This document shows positions 33,701 to 42,038 of a stretch of DNA of 47,675 nt, piece by piece (the stretch's first letter is position 1; each line of letters opens with the position of its first letter). This stretch comes from JBCCFK01 sp965262315 (GTDB lineage Bacteria; Actinomycetota; Acidimicrobiia; Acidimicrobiales; UBA8592), in contig CBDHFJ010000097.1 in assembly GCA_965262315.1 (NCBI GenBank), forward strand, positions 1 through 47,675, written 5' to 3'. Under the pieces are notes generated by a model. That model made no database searches. It saw nothing but the letters and a program-made list of their open reading frames with translations, and was not told the origin of the DNA. A program made the position numbers and the translations under genes.

Positions 33701-34332
33701 TGGGCGATCGGCCGAAGATCGCGGTCCTCGACTACGGCATCGGCAACCTGCGCTCGGCCCAGAAGGGTTTCGAGCGCGCCGGCGCCGACGCGCACCTGAC
33801 CGCCGACCCCGATGAGGTCGCCGCCGCCGACGGTGTCGTGCTGCCCGGTGTCGGCAACTTCGGTCGCTGCGTCGAGGCCGTGCAGGCGCACGGGGTCGAC
33901 TCCATCGCCAAGGACGCCGCCGGCTCGGGCGTCCCGTTCCTGGGCATCTGCGTCGGCATGCAGTTGATGTTCGCCGGGTCCGAGGAGTCGCCGGAGCACT
34001 CGGGGCTGGGGCTCCTGCCCGGAACGATCCGACTGATCCCCGGCGACGTGAAGCGGCCGCAGATGCAGTGGAACGCCCTCCGGGTCGAGCAGCCGTCTCC
34101 GCTGCTCGCGGGCCTGGACGGCGCCTGGCTGTACTTCGTGCACTCGTACGCCGCCGACGCGGCTGAGGCGGGCGACATCGTGACTGCCACCTGTGACTAC
34201 GGCGGCCCGGTCGTGGCCGCGGTCCAGCAGGGCAACGTGTTCGCGACCCAGTTCCACCCCGAGAAGTCCAGCGATGCCGGCCGGCGGCTGCTGACCAACT
34301 TCGTCGACCTGTGCGGCCAGGAGGCCTCGTGA
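33700..34332 (+). CDS. hisH: Imidazole glycerol phosphate synthase, glutamine amidotransferase subunit
   Basis: 210 residues, class I glutaminase. Releases ammonia from glutamine for HisF. The nucleophile is C84 in LGICVGMQLMF; histidine and glutamate are in FHPEKSSDAG. The N-terminus IAVLDYGIGNLRSAQKGFERAG is typical. The GTG start at 33700 overlaps the last base of the hisB TAG, and the stop overlaps the hisA GTG. Confidence 0.94.
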   Translation: MGDRPKIAVLDYGIGNLRSAQKGFERAGADAHLTADPDEVAAADGVVLPGVGNFGRCVEAVQAHGVDSIAKDAAGSGVPFLGICVGMQLMFAGSEESPEHSGLGLLPGTIRLIPGDVKRPQMQWNALRVEQPSPLLAGLDGAWLYFVHSYAADAAEAGDIVTATCDYGGPVVAAVQQGNVFATQFHPEKSSDAGRRLLTNFVDLCGQEAS

Positions 34333-35072
34333 GCCTCGACCTCTATCCGGCCATCGACCTGCGAGGCGGCAATTGCGTGCGCCTCATGCAAGGCGACTAC
34401 GACCGCGAGACGGTGTACGGCGACGACCCGGTGTCGCAGGCCAAGCTGTTCGCCGACGCCGGTGCCCCGTGGATCCACGTGGTCGACCTGGACGCCGCTC
34501 GATCCGGCGACCCGGTGAACCGCCCGGTGGTGGCCGCCATCGCAGCCGCCGTCGACGTTCCCGTCCAGACCGGCGGCGGGGTGCGGACCGTCGAGGCCGC
34601 CGAGGCGCTGTTCGACGCCGGCGTCACCCGCGTGGTCATCGGCACGGCGGCGGTCGAGAACCCGGCGCTCGCCGAGGCCCTCACGTCGCAGGGACGGCGG
34701 GTCGCCATCGGCCTCGACGGGCGCAACGGCAAGATCGCCACCCACGGGTGGGAGACCGAGACCGACATCGACGTGGTCGACATGGCCAAGCGATTCGAGG
34801 ACATCGGCGTCGATGCCGTGGTGGTCACCGAGATCGCCAGAGACGGGACGCTCGAAGGGCCGGACGTGGAGGGGCTGTCCCGGGTGCTGGGGGGCACCAC
34901 GCTCGACGTCATCGCCTCCGGAGGCGTGGGCACCACCGATCACCTGCGCCAGTTGGCCGCTCTCCGCGTCGGAGATCGAGCGCTCGCCGGGGTGATCGCC
35001 GGTCGGGCGATCTACGAGGGCACCGTCGACCTGGTCGACGGCCTCGTGGCCTGTGGCGGAGGTGCGTCGTGA
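34329..35072 (+). CDS. hisA: ProFAR isomerase
   Basis: 247 residues, TIM barrel. Isomerises ProFAR to PRFAR. Half-barrel signatures: YPAIDLRGGNCVRLMQGDY (catalytic aspartate), VQTGGGVRTVE, GLDGRNGKIATHGW, VTEIARDGTLEGPD and IASGGVGTTDHLRQL. In many actinobacteria this protein (PriA) also isomerises PRA for tryptophan synthesis, but a dedicated trpF at 46683 makes that unnecessary here. The start GTG 34329 overlaps hisH (GTGA). Confidence 0.93.
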   Translation: MSLDLYPAIDLRGGNCVRLMQGDYDRETVYGDDPVSQAKLFADAGAPWIHVVDLDAARSGDPVNRPVVAAIAAAVDVPVQTGGGVRTVEAAEALFDAGVTRVVIGTAAVENPALAEALTSQGRRVAIGLDGRNGKIATHGWETETDIDVVDMAKRFEDIGVDAVVVTEIARDGTLEGPDVEGLSRVLGGTTLDVIASGGVGTTDHLRQLAALRVGDRALAGVIAGRAIYEGTVDLVDGLVACGGGAS

Positions 35073-35854
35073 GTGCGCCGACGAATGTCCGGGTGATCCC
35101 GTGTCTCGACGTTGACCGGGGTCGGGTGGTCAAGGGCACGAACTTCGTCGACCTGGTCGACGCTGGCGACCCGGTCGAGCTCGCCGCCCGCTACGACGCC
35201 GAGGGCGCCGACGAGTTGGTCTTCCTCGACATCACCGCGTCCTCCGATGCCCGGGACACCGTGTACGAGCTGGTCCGGCGCTGCGCCGAAGAGGTCTTCA
35301 TCCCGTTCACGATCGGCGGCGGCATCCGCACGGTCGAGGACGCCCGGCGCCTGCTGCGCGAGGGCGCCGAGAAGGTGTCGGTCAACTCCGCCGCCGTGGC
35401 TCGTCCGGAGTTGATCACCGAGATCGCCACCGAGTTCGGCAGCCAGTGTGTGGTGCTCGCCATCGATGCCCGACGCAAGCCACCGGGCGCCGACCAGCCA
35501 GAGGGTTTCGAGGTCTACGTGAAGGGCGGCCGCGAGCCCACCGGCATCGACGCCATCGAGTGGGCGGCGCGGGGCGAGGCGCTCGGCGCCGGCGAGATCC
35601 TGCTCACCTCCATGGACCGCGATGGCACCCGCGACGGTTTCGACACCGTGCTGACCCGCGCCGTGGCCGAGGCCACCAACATCCCGATCATCGCCAGCGG
35701 CGGGGTGGGCACGCTCGACCACCTGGTGGGCGGCGTGACCGAAGGCGGCGCCGATGCGGTGTTGGCCGCCAGCATCTTCCACTTCCGCGAGCACACCGTC
35801 GGCGAGGCCAAGGCCCACATGGCCGACGCCGGGATCCCCGTCCGCCCGGCCTGA
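35069..35854 (+). CDS. hisF: Imidazole glycerol phosphate synthase, cyclase subunit
   Basis: 261 residues, TIM barrel. Uses ammonia from HisH to convert PRFAR to imidazole glycerol phosphate and AICAR. Key blocks: RVIPCLDVDRGRVVKG (catalytic aspartate), DELVFLDITAS, FTIGGGIRTVEDA, KVSVNSAAV, LTSMDRDGTRDGFD (second aspartate), IASGGVGTLDHLV. GTG 35069 overlaps hisA. It ends the visible his run; hisG, hisE and hisI are not in the window. Confidence 0.95.
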   Translation: MSAPTNVRVIPCLDVDRGRVVKGTNFVDLVDAGDPVELAARYDAEGADELVFLDITASSDARDTVYELVRRCAEEVFIPFTIGGGIRTVEDARRLLREGAEKVSVNSAAVARPELITEIATEFGSQCVVLAIDARRKPPGADQPEGFEVYVKGGREPTGIDAIEWAARGEALGAGEILLTSMDRDGTRDGFDTVLTRAVAEATNIPIIASGGVGTLDHLVGGVTEGGADAVLAASIFHFREHTVGEAKAHMADAGIPVRPA

Positions 35855-35884
35855 GCCATCACAGATCCTGTTCGGCGGCTCTCG

Positions 35885-35890
35885 TACCGT
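35885..35890 (+). promoter_or_regulatory. -10 element (TACCGT) of leaderless zinc-ribbon gene
   Basis: TACCGT ends seven bases before the ATG at 35898. Confidence 0.5.
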
Positions 35891-35897
35891 CGGACGG

Positions 35898-36101
35898 ATG
35901 GCGAGACTGAATCGGGACAAGATCGAGGCCTACATCCCCGGCGAGGGCATCATGCCCGTGTGCCCGTACTGCGGTCACCAGATCGACAAGGTCTACGGGC
36001 AGCAGATCAAGCAGGGGTTCGGCAAGGCGTACCTGTGGTTCTGCGTCGACTGCAAGAAGACGCTGGGCGTCAGCCACCGCAAGGGCTTCTGGATGGGCTG
36101 A
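35898..36101 (+). CDS. Small zinc-ribbon protein
   Basis: 67 residues with two CxxC knuckles, C22-x2-C25 and C49-x2-C52, separated by 23 residues, so one structural zinc is likely. The rest is basic and aromatic (GKAYLWF, HRKGFWMG), which could bind nucleic acid or another protein. I do not recognise a named family. It starts 43 bp after hisF but has its own TACCGT box and may be expressed separately. Confidence 0.7.
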   Translation: MARLNRDKIEAYIPGEGIMPVCPYCGHQIDKVYGQQIKQGFGKAYLWFCVDCKKTLGVSHRKGFWMG

Positions 36102-36111
36102 TGCCGCCGGT

Positions 36112-38196
36112 CTATGCGTCGAGGCCGTGGGCTCGGAGCAGGAAGGCGTACTCTTCGGCCGTGTCGCGGAGGCGGCCGTAGCGGCCGCTGTTGGCGAAGT
36201 GCCCGGCGCCCATGTTCATGCGCATGACGAGCAGGTTCTGGTCGGTCTTCCGCTCGCGCATGCGAGCCGTCCACTTGGCCGGCTCCCAGTAGGTGACGCG
36301 TGGGTCGTTGATGCCGCCGCTGACGAACATGGGCGGGTAGTCCCGGGCCTCGATGTTGTCGTAGGGCGAGTACCCGGCGATCAGGTCATACGCCTCGGCA
36401 CTCTCGAGCGGGTTGCCCCACTCGGCCCACTCCGGGGGCGTGAGGGGCAGTGAGGCGTCCAGCATCGTGGCCAGCACGTCGACGAACGGGACGCCGAGGT
36501 TGACCGAGCGCCACAGGTCGGGTGCCTGGAGTGTCACCGCCCCCATCAGTTCGCCGCCGGCGCTGCGGCCGCTGGCCGAGATGTTGCCGGCCTGCACGTA
36601 GCCCTCCGACACCAGGTGCTCGGCGACGTCGACGAAGTCGTTGAACGTGTTGGTGCGCTTGTCGAGCTTGCCGTCGAGGTACCACTGGTAGCCCATCATC
36701 GCTCCGCCCCGGACGTGGGCGATCGCGAACGCGAAGCCACGGTCGAGCACGCTGAGGCGCTCGGTGGAGAACGCGGCCGGGATGGTGAGGCCGTACGCGC
36801 CGTAGCCGTACAGCCACAGCGGATGCGATCCGTCCTGTTTCCAGTCCTTGTGGGTCACGATCGAGACGGGGATCTCGGCTCCGTCACGGGCCGGGGCCAT
36901 GATGCGTTCGGTCCGGTAGTTCGACTCGTCGTAGCCGCTGGGGATCTTCGCAACCTTACGGCTGGCCAGCTCGAGCGTGTCGACGTCGACGTCGTACACG
37001 GTGGCGGGCGTGACCATCGACTCGTAGCGGACCCGCAGGTGTGCCTGGCTGAACTCCGGGTTGACGTCGATGTCGGCAACCCCGACTCGTGACGGGAACT
37101 CGATGGCGCGTGACGCGCCGTCGTACGAGCGGATGTGGATGCGATCGTCGCCGCGGTCCCGGGACTTCAGCGCGATGTGGTTCGGCGAAGCACTGGATGT
37201 CGAGCCAATGGACCCCGTCGTCGCCCTCGATGACCGTCTCCCAGCGGTCGTGGGTCGGGTCGGTGTCGGCCACGCGGGCCAGCCGGAAGTTCTTGTGGGT
37301 GTCGTTGACCAGGATGTGGAACCGGCCGTGGGCATGGTCGATCTCCTGGGTGCACTCGGCATCGCGCGAGATGAGCATGGTCGGGGGAGCGGAGAGGTCG
37401 GCCGGGACGGCCCATGCCTCCTGGGTCTCGCCGCGGTCCGACGTGATCACGAACCACTCGCGGCTGCTCGTCTTGTTGAATCCGAGGAAGAAGCCGTCGT
37501 CCAGCTCCTCGAGCAGGGTCTCGTCGTCGGCTTGGGGCGTACCGAGCCGGTGGACGGCCACTCGCCGGCCGAACCAGCGGTCGGGGTCGAGCTCGATGTA
37601 GAGGAGTGCGGTCCCGTCGGCCGAGAAGGACACCGCGCCCTGCACGTCGGTCAGGACGTCGTCCAGCAGTTCGCCGGTCTCGAGGTCCTGGATCCGGGCG
37701 ACGCAACGCTCGTCGCCCGCAGTGTCGACGGCGTAGGCCAGCAATCGGTTGTCCGGCTGATGCTCCAGCCGCCAACGACGAAGTACTCGTGGCCTGCGGC
37801 CAGCGCCGGCTCGTCGAGCACGACCTCCCAGTCGCCGCCGTCGACCGGGCGCCGGCTGTGGGTCCGGTACTCGGCGCCCTGGTGGTACGCCCACTGGTAC
37901 TCGTAGCCGTTGCGGACGTAGGGGACCGAGGTGTCGGTCTCGTCGAGACGGCCCTTGAACTCCTCGTACAGCGTGTCGACGAGGCCTTCGTTGGCGTCGA
38001 GGAATGTCTTCAGGTAGGCGTTCTCGGCCCGGAGATGGTCGAGGATCGCGGGGTCGGTGACGTCGGGGTACCCGGGGTCGCGGAGCCAGTGGTACGGGTC
38101 TTCTGCGGTGCGCCCGTGATGGGTGGCGGTGTGCGGTCGCTGCTCGGCCACCGGTGCGGGCTGGTCGAGTCGGGACAGTCGGTCGAAGGTCGGCAT
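36112..38196 (-). CDS. ptrB: Oligopeptidase B (prolyl oligopeptidase S9A family), two frameshifts
   Basis: About 695 residues if read across frames. N-terminal beta-propeller (EDPYHWLRDPGYPD, LDANEGLVDTLYEEFKGRLDETDTSVP) reads in one frame to about 37770. The middle (QPDNRLLAYAVDTAGDE through HWLDIQ) reads in a second frame to about 37190. The catalytic part then returns to the first frame. The triad is intact: GRSAGGELMG (serine), DPRVTYWEPAKW (aspartate), GAGHF (histidine). The shifts are a one-base loss near 37758-37772 and a one-base gain near 37180-37200, together restoring the frame. The enzyme cleaves short peptides after basic residues in the cytosol. The gene is probably intact in the organism. 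Confidence 0.88.
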
Positions 38197-38295
38197 GTGC
38201 TCTCGCTGGTGGTGGGCGTGCCTGCGGTCTACCGGGCGAGGAGGGCAGGTTCAAACGATCTTCCGAGGTTCGCTGGCGATCGCCGCCAATTCCTG

Positions 38296-38321
38296 TAATA
38301 TCCGATCAGCTTTATCGGGAT
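38296..38321 (+). promoter_or_regulatory. Promoter-like TAATAT overlapping an ATCCGAT/ATCGGGAT dyad before osmC
   Basis: TAATAT (38296-38301) is a good -10. An imperfect dyad, ATCCGAT (38300-38306) and ATCGGGAT (38314-38321), starts inside it, as expected for a repressor site. The TCCGA/TCGGA half-site wording recalls Rrf2/IscR-family operators; that is inference. The transcript would have a leader of about 45 nt with AGGAG at 38343-38347. Confidence 0.4.
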
Positions 38322-38354
38322 TCCCCCGAAACGAGTGACAACAGGAGCCCTCCC

Positions 38355-38882
38355 ATGACCGCCACCGAACCCACCGCCACCCGTCTCAACGACGTCAACC
38401 TCGAGGCCGTCGCCGGCCTGGCCGGCAAGATCGCCGAGGAGCCCCACGTGGGCGCCACCACGTGGAAGGCCGACGTGTCGTGGAAGGGTGCCTTCCGGTC
38501 CGAGGCCACGGTGCGGGAGTTCGCCCCCGTGCCCTCCGACGAGCCGGCCGCGCTCGGCGGTGACGACACCGCGGCCAACCCGGTCGAGCAGCTGCTCGGC
38601 GCCCTGGGCAACTGCCTCGCCGTGGGCTACGCGGCCAACGCGGCGGCTGCCGGCATCGAGATCGAGCGCCTCGACATCGCACTCGAGGGCGACCTGGACC
38701 TCCACACCTTCCTCGGCCTGCGCGACGGCAATGCGGGCTACGAGTCGATCCGCGTGTCGGTCGACCTCCAGGCCGACGCCTCCGACGACCAGCTCGCCGA
38801 GCTGCACTCGAAGGTGACCTCGACCTCGCCCGTCGGGCACACGCTCAGCCGCGCCGTCCCGGTCGACATCCAGCTGACCTGA
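38355..38882 (+). CDS. OsmC family protein
   Basis: 175 residues of the OsmC/Ohr fold, a thiol-dependent peroxidase family. The first conserved cysteine, C87 in LLGALGNCLAVGY, is present. At the second site the usual CPV is SPV (TSTSPVGHTL), so the two-cysteine catalytic pair is incomplete. Such single-cysteine members may reduce peroxides with an outside thiol such as mycothiol, or have another function. The ATG at 38355 follows AGGAG. A long hairpin follows the gene. Confidence 0.85.
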   Translation: MTATEPTATRLNDVNLEAVAGLAGKIAEEPHVGATTWKADVSWKGAFRSEATVREFAPVPSDEPAALGGDDTAANPVEQLLGALGNCLAVGYAANAAAAGIEIERLDIALEGDLDLHTFLGLRDGNAGYESIRVSVDLQADASDDQLAELHSKVTSTSPVGHTLSRAVPVDIQLT

Positions 38883-38893
38883 TCGTCCGGTCG

Positions 38894-38933
38894 ACCTGTC
38901 CGCGTTTCTGCGCTGAGCAGAACGCGGACAGGT
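38894..38933. terminator. 17-bp hairpin between convergent osmC and macrodomain genes
   Basis: Outer arms ACCTGTCCGCGTT (38894-38906) and AACGCGGACAGGT (38921-38933), a single-T bulge, inner stem CTGC/GCAG and a 5-nt loop. It starts 11 bases after the osmC stop and ends two bases before the macrodomain stop, so it can serve both transcripts. No U-run. Confidence 0.65.
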
Positions 38934-38935
38934 GA

Positions 38936-39458
38936 TCACGCTGGGTCGTCGCTGAGGCGGGAGCGGTACAGCGAGAGGTTGTCGTCGTCGAAGCAGACGA
39001 ACACCACCTCGTCGAGGTTCCATGCGGTCCCGCTGACGGCGCCGATCGCCACGTCGGCTGCTCGCTTCTTTGGGGAAGCCGTAGACGCCGGTCGAGATGT
39101 TGGGGAAAGCCACCGACCGGCAGTCGTGCTCCACCGCGAGTGTCAACGAGTTCGTGTAGGCCGCCGCCAACAGGCGGTCCGACTCCTCGTCGGCCTGGTC
39201 GCCCCAGATGGGGCCGACGGTGTGGATCACATACCGCGCCGGCATCAGTCCTGCGCCCGTGATGACCGCCTCGCCCGTCGCGCAGCCGCCCTGGCGGGCC
39301 ACGATCTCGCGGCACTCCTCGAGGATCGACGGTCCGCCGGCCCGGTGAATGGCGCCGTCGACACCGCCGCCGCCCAGCAGGCTCGAGTTCGCGGCGTTGA
39401 CGATGGCGTCGACGGCGTAGGTCGTGATGTCGCCGAGCTCGGCGCGAAGAGCCGTCAC
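38936..39458 (-). CDS. Macrodomain protein (ADP-ribose / O-acetyl-ADP-ribose hydrolase type), frameshifted
   Basis: About 173 residues. Macrodomain blocks: DAIVNAANSSLLGGGGVDGAIHRAGG (ADP-ribose binding), GEAVITGAG, VIHTVGPIW, and AFPNISTGVYGFPK. After FPK the frame derails, but removing one T of the run at 39069-39071 continues a normal C-terminus (RAADVAIGAV...LDEVVFVCFDDDN). The length 523 equals a multiple of three plus one, as a one-base insertion predicts. Related enzymes (YmdB/MacroD type) remove acetyl or ADP-ribose groups. GTG 39458 overlaps the upstream hydrolase stop. Confidence 0.85.
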
Positions 39459-40084
39459 GCCAACCGGTCGACGAACGACGAGAGCTGGTCCATGACGACG
39501 CCGAGCCCACCGGCGAGGAAGTGGTCGGTCCCGGGCACGACCTCGATCTCGGCGTTGGTCCAACCGGCGGTGGTCTCGGCAGCGGCCGCGGGGGTCCGGA
39601 ACTGGTCGTGCTCGGGCACCAGGAGCCGCACCGGCTTGTCCGACGACGCAGCGACCATGTCGTCGATCGACACCACGCCCAGCGGCGCCGCCACCGGCAT
39701 CCAGCCGACCAGGCGGTCGTGGTCGACCGCCAACGACACGTCCGCCCCGAACGACCATCCCGTCAGGACCAGCGGTGCGTCGGTCAACGCGGCCACGTGG
39801 TCGACCGCGCCTGCCACGTCGAGCCGCTCTGCCTTGCCCTCGTCGTGCGACCCAGTGGACCCGCCGACGCCCCGGAAGTTGAAGCGCAACGCGGTGAGGC
39901 CGAGCTCCTGTGCCCGCTGGAACAGCGCTGCGGGCACGGGTGTGTGCATCGATCCGCCGTACGTTGGGTGCGGATGGGTGATCACCACGCCCAGTCGTGG
40001 CGACTCGGCCACGACCTGCTCGGCCTCGAGCGTTTCGCCGTCTGCGGTCTCGAACGTGATGCGCTGTACGGAATCGTCGGGCAT
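39455..40084 (-). CDS. Alpha/beta hydrolase, COG2945 type
   Basis: 209 residues. The HPHPTYGGSMHTPV motif near the N-terminus and RFNFRGVGGSTGSHDEGKAE mark the COG2945 group; the nucleophile elbow is GWSFGA, and the acid and histidine lie in LLVPEHDQF and GTDHFLAGG. The substrate is unknown; homologues are small serine hydrolases. The start ATG 40084 is preceded by TACCGT eight bases away (leaderless) in a promoter shared with the GroES-like gene. It forms an operon with the macrodomain gene. Confidence 0.85.
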   Translation of the reverse strand: MPDDSVQRITFETADGETLEAEQVVAESPRLGVVITHPHPTYGGSMHTPVPAALFQRAQELGLTALRFNFRGVGGSTGSHDEGKAERLDVAGAVDHVAALTDAPLVLTGWSFGADVSLAVDHDRLVGWMPVAAPLGVVSIDDMVAASSDKPVRLLVPEHDQFRTPAAAAETTAGWTNAEIEVVPGTDHFLAGGLGVVMDQLSSFVDRLA

Positions 40085-40092
40085 GGCGAACG

Positions 40093-40102
40093 ACGGTAGC
40101 CT
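40093..40102. promoter_or_regulatory. Overlapping divergent -10 elements (ACGGTAGCCT)
   Basis: Read on the plus strand, TAGCCT (40097-40102) ends eight bases before the GroES-like GTG. On the minus strand, TACCGT (40098-40093) ends eight bases before the hydrolase ATG. The two hexamers share the central TA, and the arrangement is symmetrical, so the promoters should exclude each other. Confidence 0.55.
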
Positions 40103-40110
40103 CCTACCTC

Positions 40111-40500
40111 GTGCCCAGCGCCAAGAAGTCAGATGCAGCCGCCGCCGACAAGCCGAAGCGGGGGAGCCACAGCCCGGCCCCCAAGGAAGCGCTGCCGATC
40201 AAGATGATGAACGACCGGATCCTGGTCGAGATCCCGGGCGAGGAGGGCGAGCGTCGTTCCACCGGCGGCATCCTGATCCCCGCCACGGCGCAGCCCACTC
40301 GGCGCCTCACCTGGGCCGAGATCAAGGCCATCGGGCCGAACGTCCGCAACATGGAGATCGGCGACCAGGTGCTCTTCAACCCCGAGGACCGCTACGAGGT
40401 CGAGGTGCGGGGCCACGACTACATCATCCTGCGCGAGCGAGACATCCACGCCGTGGCCGCAGAGCGGCTCGAGCAGGGCTCGACCGGCCTCTATCTCTGA
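40111..40500 (+). CDS. GroES-like co-chaperonin with N-terminal extension
   Basis: 129 residues. The GroES core starts at about residue 28 (ALPIKMMNDRILVEIPGE), with a mobile-loop-like RSTGGILIPATAQ, then IGDQVLFNPEDRYEVEVRGHDYIILRERDIHAV. The first 28 residues are basic and low-complexity (KKSDAAAADKPKRGS), and a short C-terminal tail follows. No groEL is adjacent; canonical groES sits with groEL, so this is probably a divergent paralogue. GTG 40111 follows TAGCCT by eight bases. The trpE start is 14 bp after its stop, so the two are probably co-transcribed. Confidence 0.82.
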   Translation: MPSAKKSDAAAADKPKRGSHSPAPKEALPIKMMNDRILVEIPGEEGERRSTGGILIPATAQPTRRLTWAEIKAIGPNVRNMEIGDQVLFNPEDRYEVEVRGHDYIILRERDIHAVAAERLEQGSTGLYL

Positions 40501-40513
40501 TCCGAGCGGCGGC

Positions 40514-42023
40514 ATGACCACCTCGCTCGAGACGTTCCGCGAGCTCGCCGCCGATCACACGGTCGTTCCGGTCTGGCGCGAGCTGGTCGCCGACCTGACC
40601 ACCCCCGTCGCCGCGTACGCCCGTCTGTGTGGTGACGGCCCGGGCTTCCTGCTCGAGTCCGTCGAACACGGCGAGCGCTGGAGCCGGTATTCGTTCATCG
40701 GGCGCAATCCGCTGGTGAGCATCACCAAGCGCGACGGCGTGGTGTCGGTCGACGGGGACCTGCCGCCCGGCGTGACCGCCGAGGACGGCATCCTGGCCCT
40801 GCTCGAAGGGTTGCTGTCGCAGTGGCGTGCCCCCGTCATCGACGACTTCCCGCCGCTCTACAGCGGTGTCATGGGGTACCTGGGCTACGACGTCGTCCGC
40901 GAGGTCGAGCACCTGCCCGACGTACCGGCCGACGACACCGGCCTGCCTGACGCCATGCTGTCGGTGATCGGCGAGGTCGCGGTCTACGACCACTGGACCC
41001 AGCGGGTGACCCTTGTCGCCAACTCGATCGTGTCCCCAGGCGCCGACGACGACGAGCTCCAGGCCGCCTACGACGACGCGGTGGCCCGCCTCGACGGGCT
41101 CGCTGCGGACGGCGCTCGACCGGTCAACGAGCCGATGCTGTTGCCGCCCGAGTCCGACCCGGAGCTTCCCGAGGTCCGGTCCTCGATGACGTCGACCGAG
41201 TTCGAATTGGCGGTCGAGACCGCCAAGGAGCACATCCTGGCCGGGGACATCTTCCAGGTCGTGTTGTCGCAGCGCTTCGACTTCGACCTCGACGCCGAAC
41301 CGTTCGACGTCTACCGCGTCCTCCGCCAGATCAACCCCAGCCCGTACATGTATTTCGTGCGCCAGCCCGAGGTGACGCTGGTCGGCTGCTCGCCCGAGCC
41401 CATGGTGCAGCTGCTCGACGGCAAGGTGATCAGTCGCCCCATCGCCGGCACCCGCCGCCGGGGTCGCACCGACGAGGAGGACCGCCGGCTCGGAGCCGAG
41501 CTCAAGGAGCATCCCAAGGAGATCGCCGAGCACGTGATGCTGGTCGACCTCGCCCGCAACGACGTGGGTCGGGTGGTCGAGTTCGGCAGCCTGGAGCTCG
41601 ACGAGATGATGACGCTCGAGCTGTACAGCCACGTGATGCACATGACGTCGCCAGGTGTCGGGCAGCCTCGCCGACGGTCGCACGCCCATCGACGTCCTCC
41701 GGGCCACGCTGCCCGCGGGCACCGTGTCCGGCGCCCCCAAGGTGCGGGCCATGGAGATCATCGACGCGCTGGAGCCCGTGAAGCGGGGTCCGTACGCGGG
41801 CATCGTCGGCTACCTGGACTTCTCGGGGAACATCGACACCGCCATCGCCATCCGCACGATGATCATCACCCCCGATCGGGCGTCGGTGCAGGCCGGCGCG
41901 GGCATCGTGGCCGACAGCGTGCCCGCCCACGAGGATCTGGAATGCCGGAACAAGGCGCGAGCGTTGCTCTCAGCCGTGCGACCGGCCGAACGCATGACGG
42001 CCAGCCGACGAACCGAGTCCTGA
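40514..42023 (+). CDS. trpE: Anthranilate synthase component I, one frameshift
   Basis: About 502 residues after correction. Converts chorismate to anthranilate with ammonia from TrpG. LLES (46-49) is the tryptophan feedback-binding motif. Catalytic blocks: GDIFQVVLSQRF, SPYMYFVR, RPIAGTRRRG, DLARNDVGRV, and, after the shift, GTVSGAPKVRAMEIID and AGAGIVADSVPAHED. The frame breaks at HMTS; removing one C of 41651-41652 gives HMTSQVSGSLADG, as in the family. The length 1510 is a multiple of three plus one. Without correction the frame runs on into ygfZ. Confidence 0.92.
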
Positions 42024-42038
42024 CGAACGGAGTCCTGA
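42009..42038 (+). repeat. 15-bp tandem duplication at the trpE-ygfZ junction
   Basis: CGAACCGAGTCCTGA (42009-42023) is followed directly by CGAACGGAGTCCTGA (42024-42038), with one mismatch. The first TGA stops trpE; the second overlaps the ygfZ ATG (TGATG). Confidence 0.85.
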
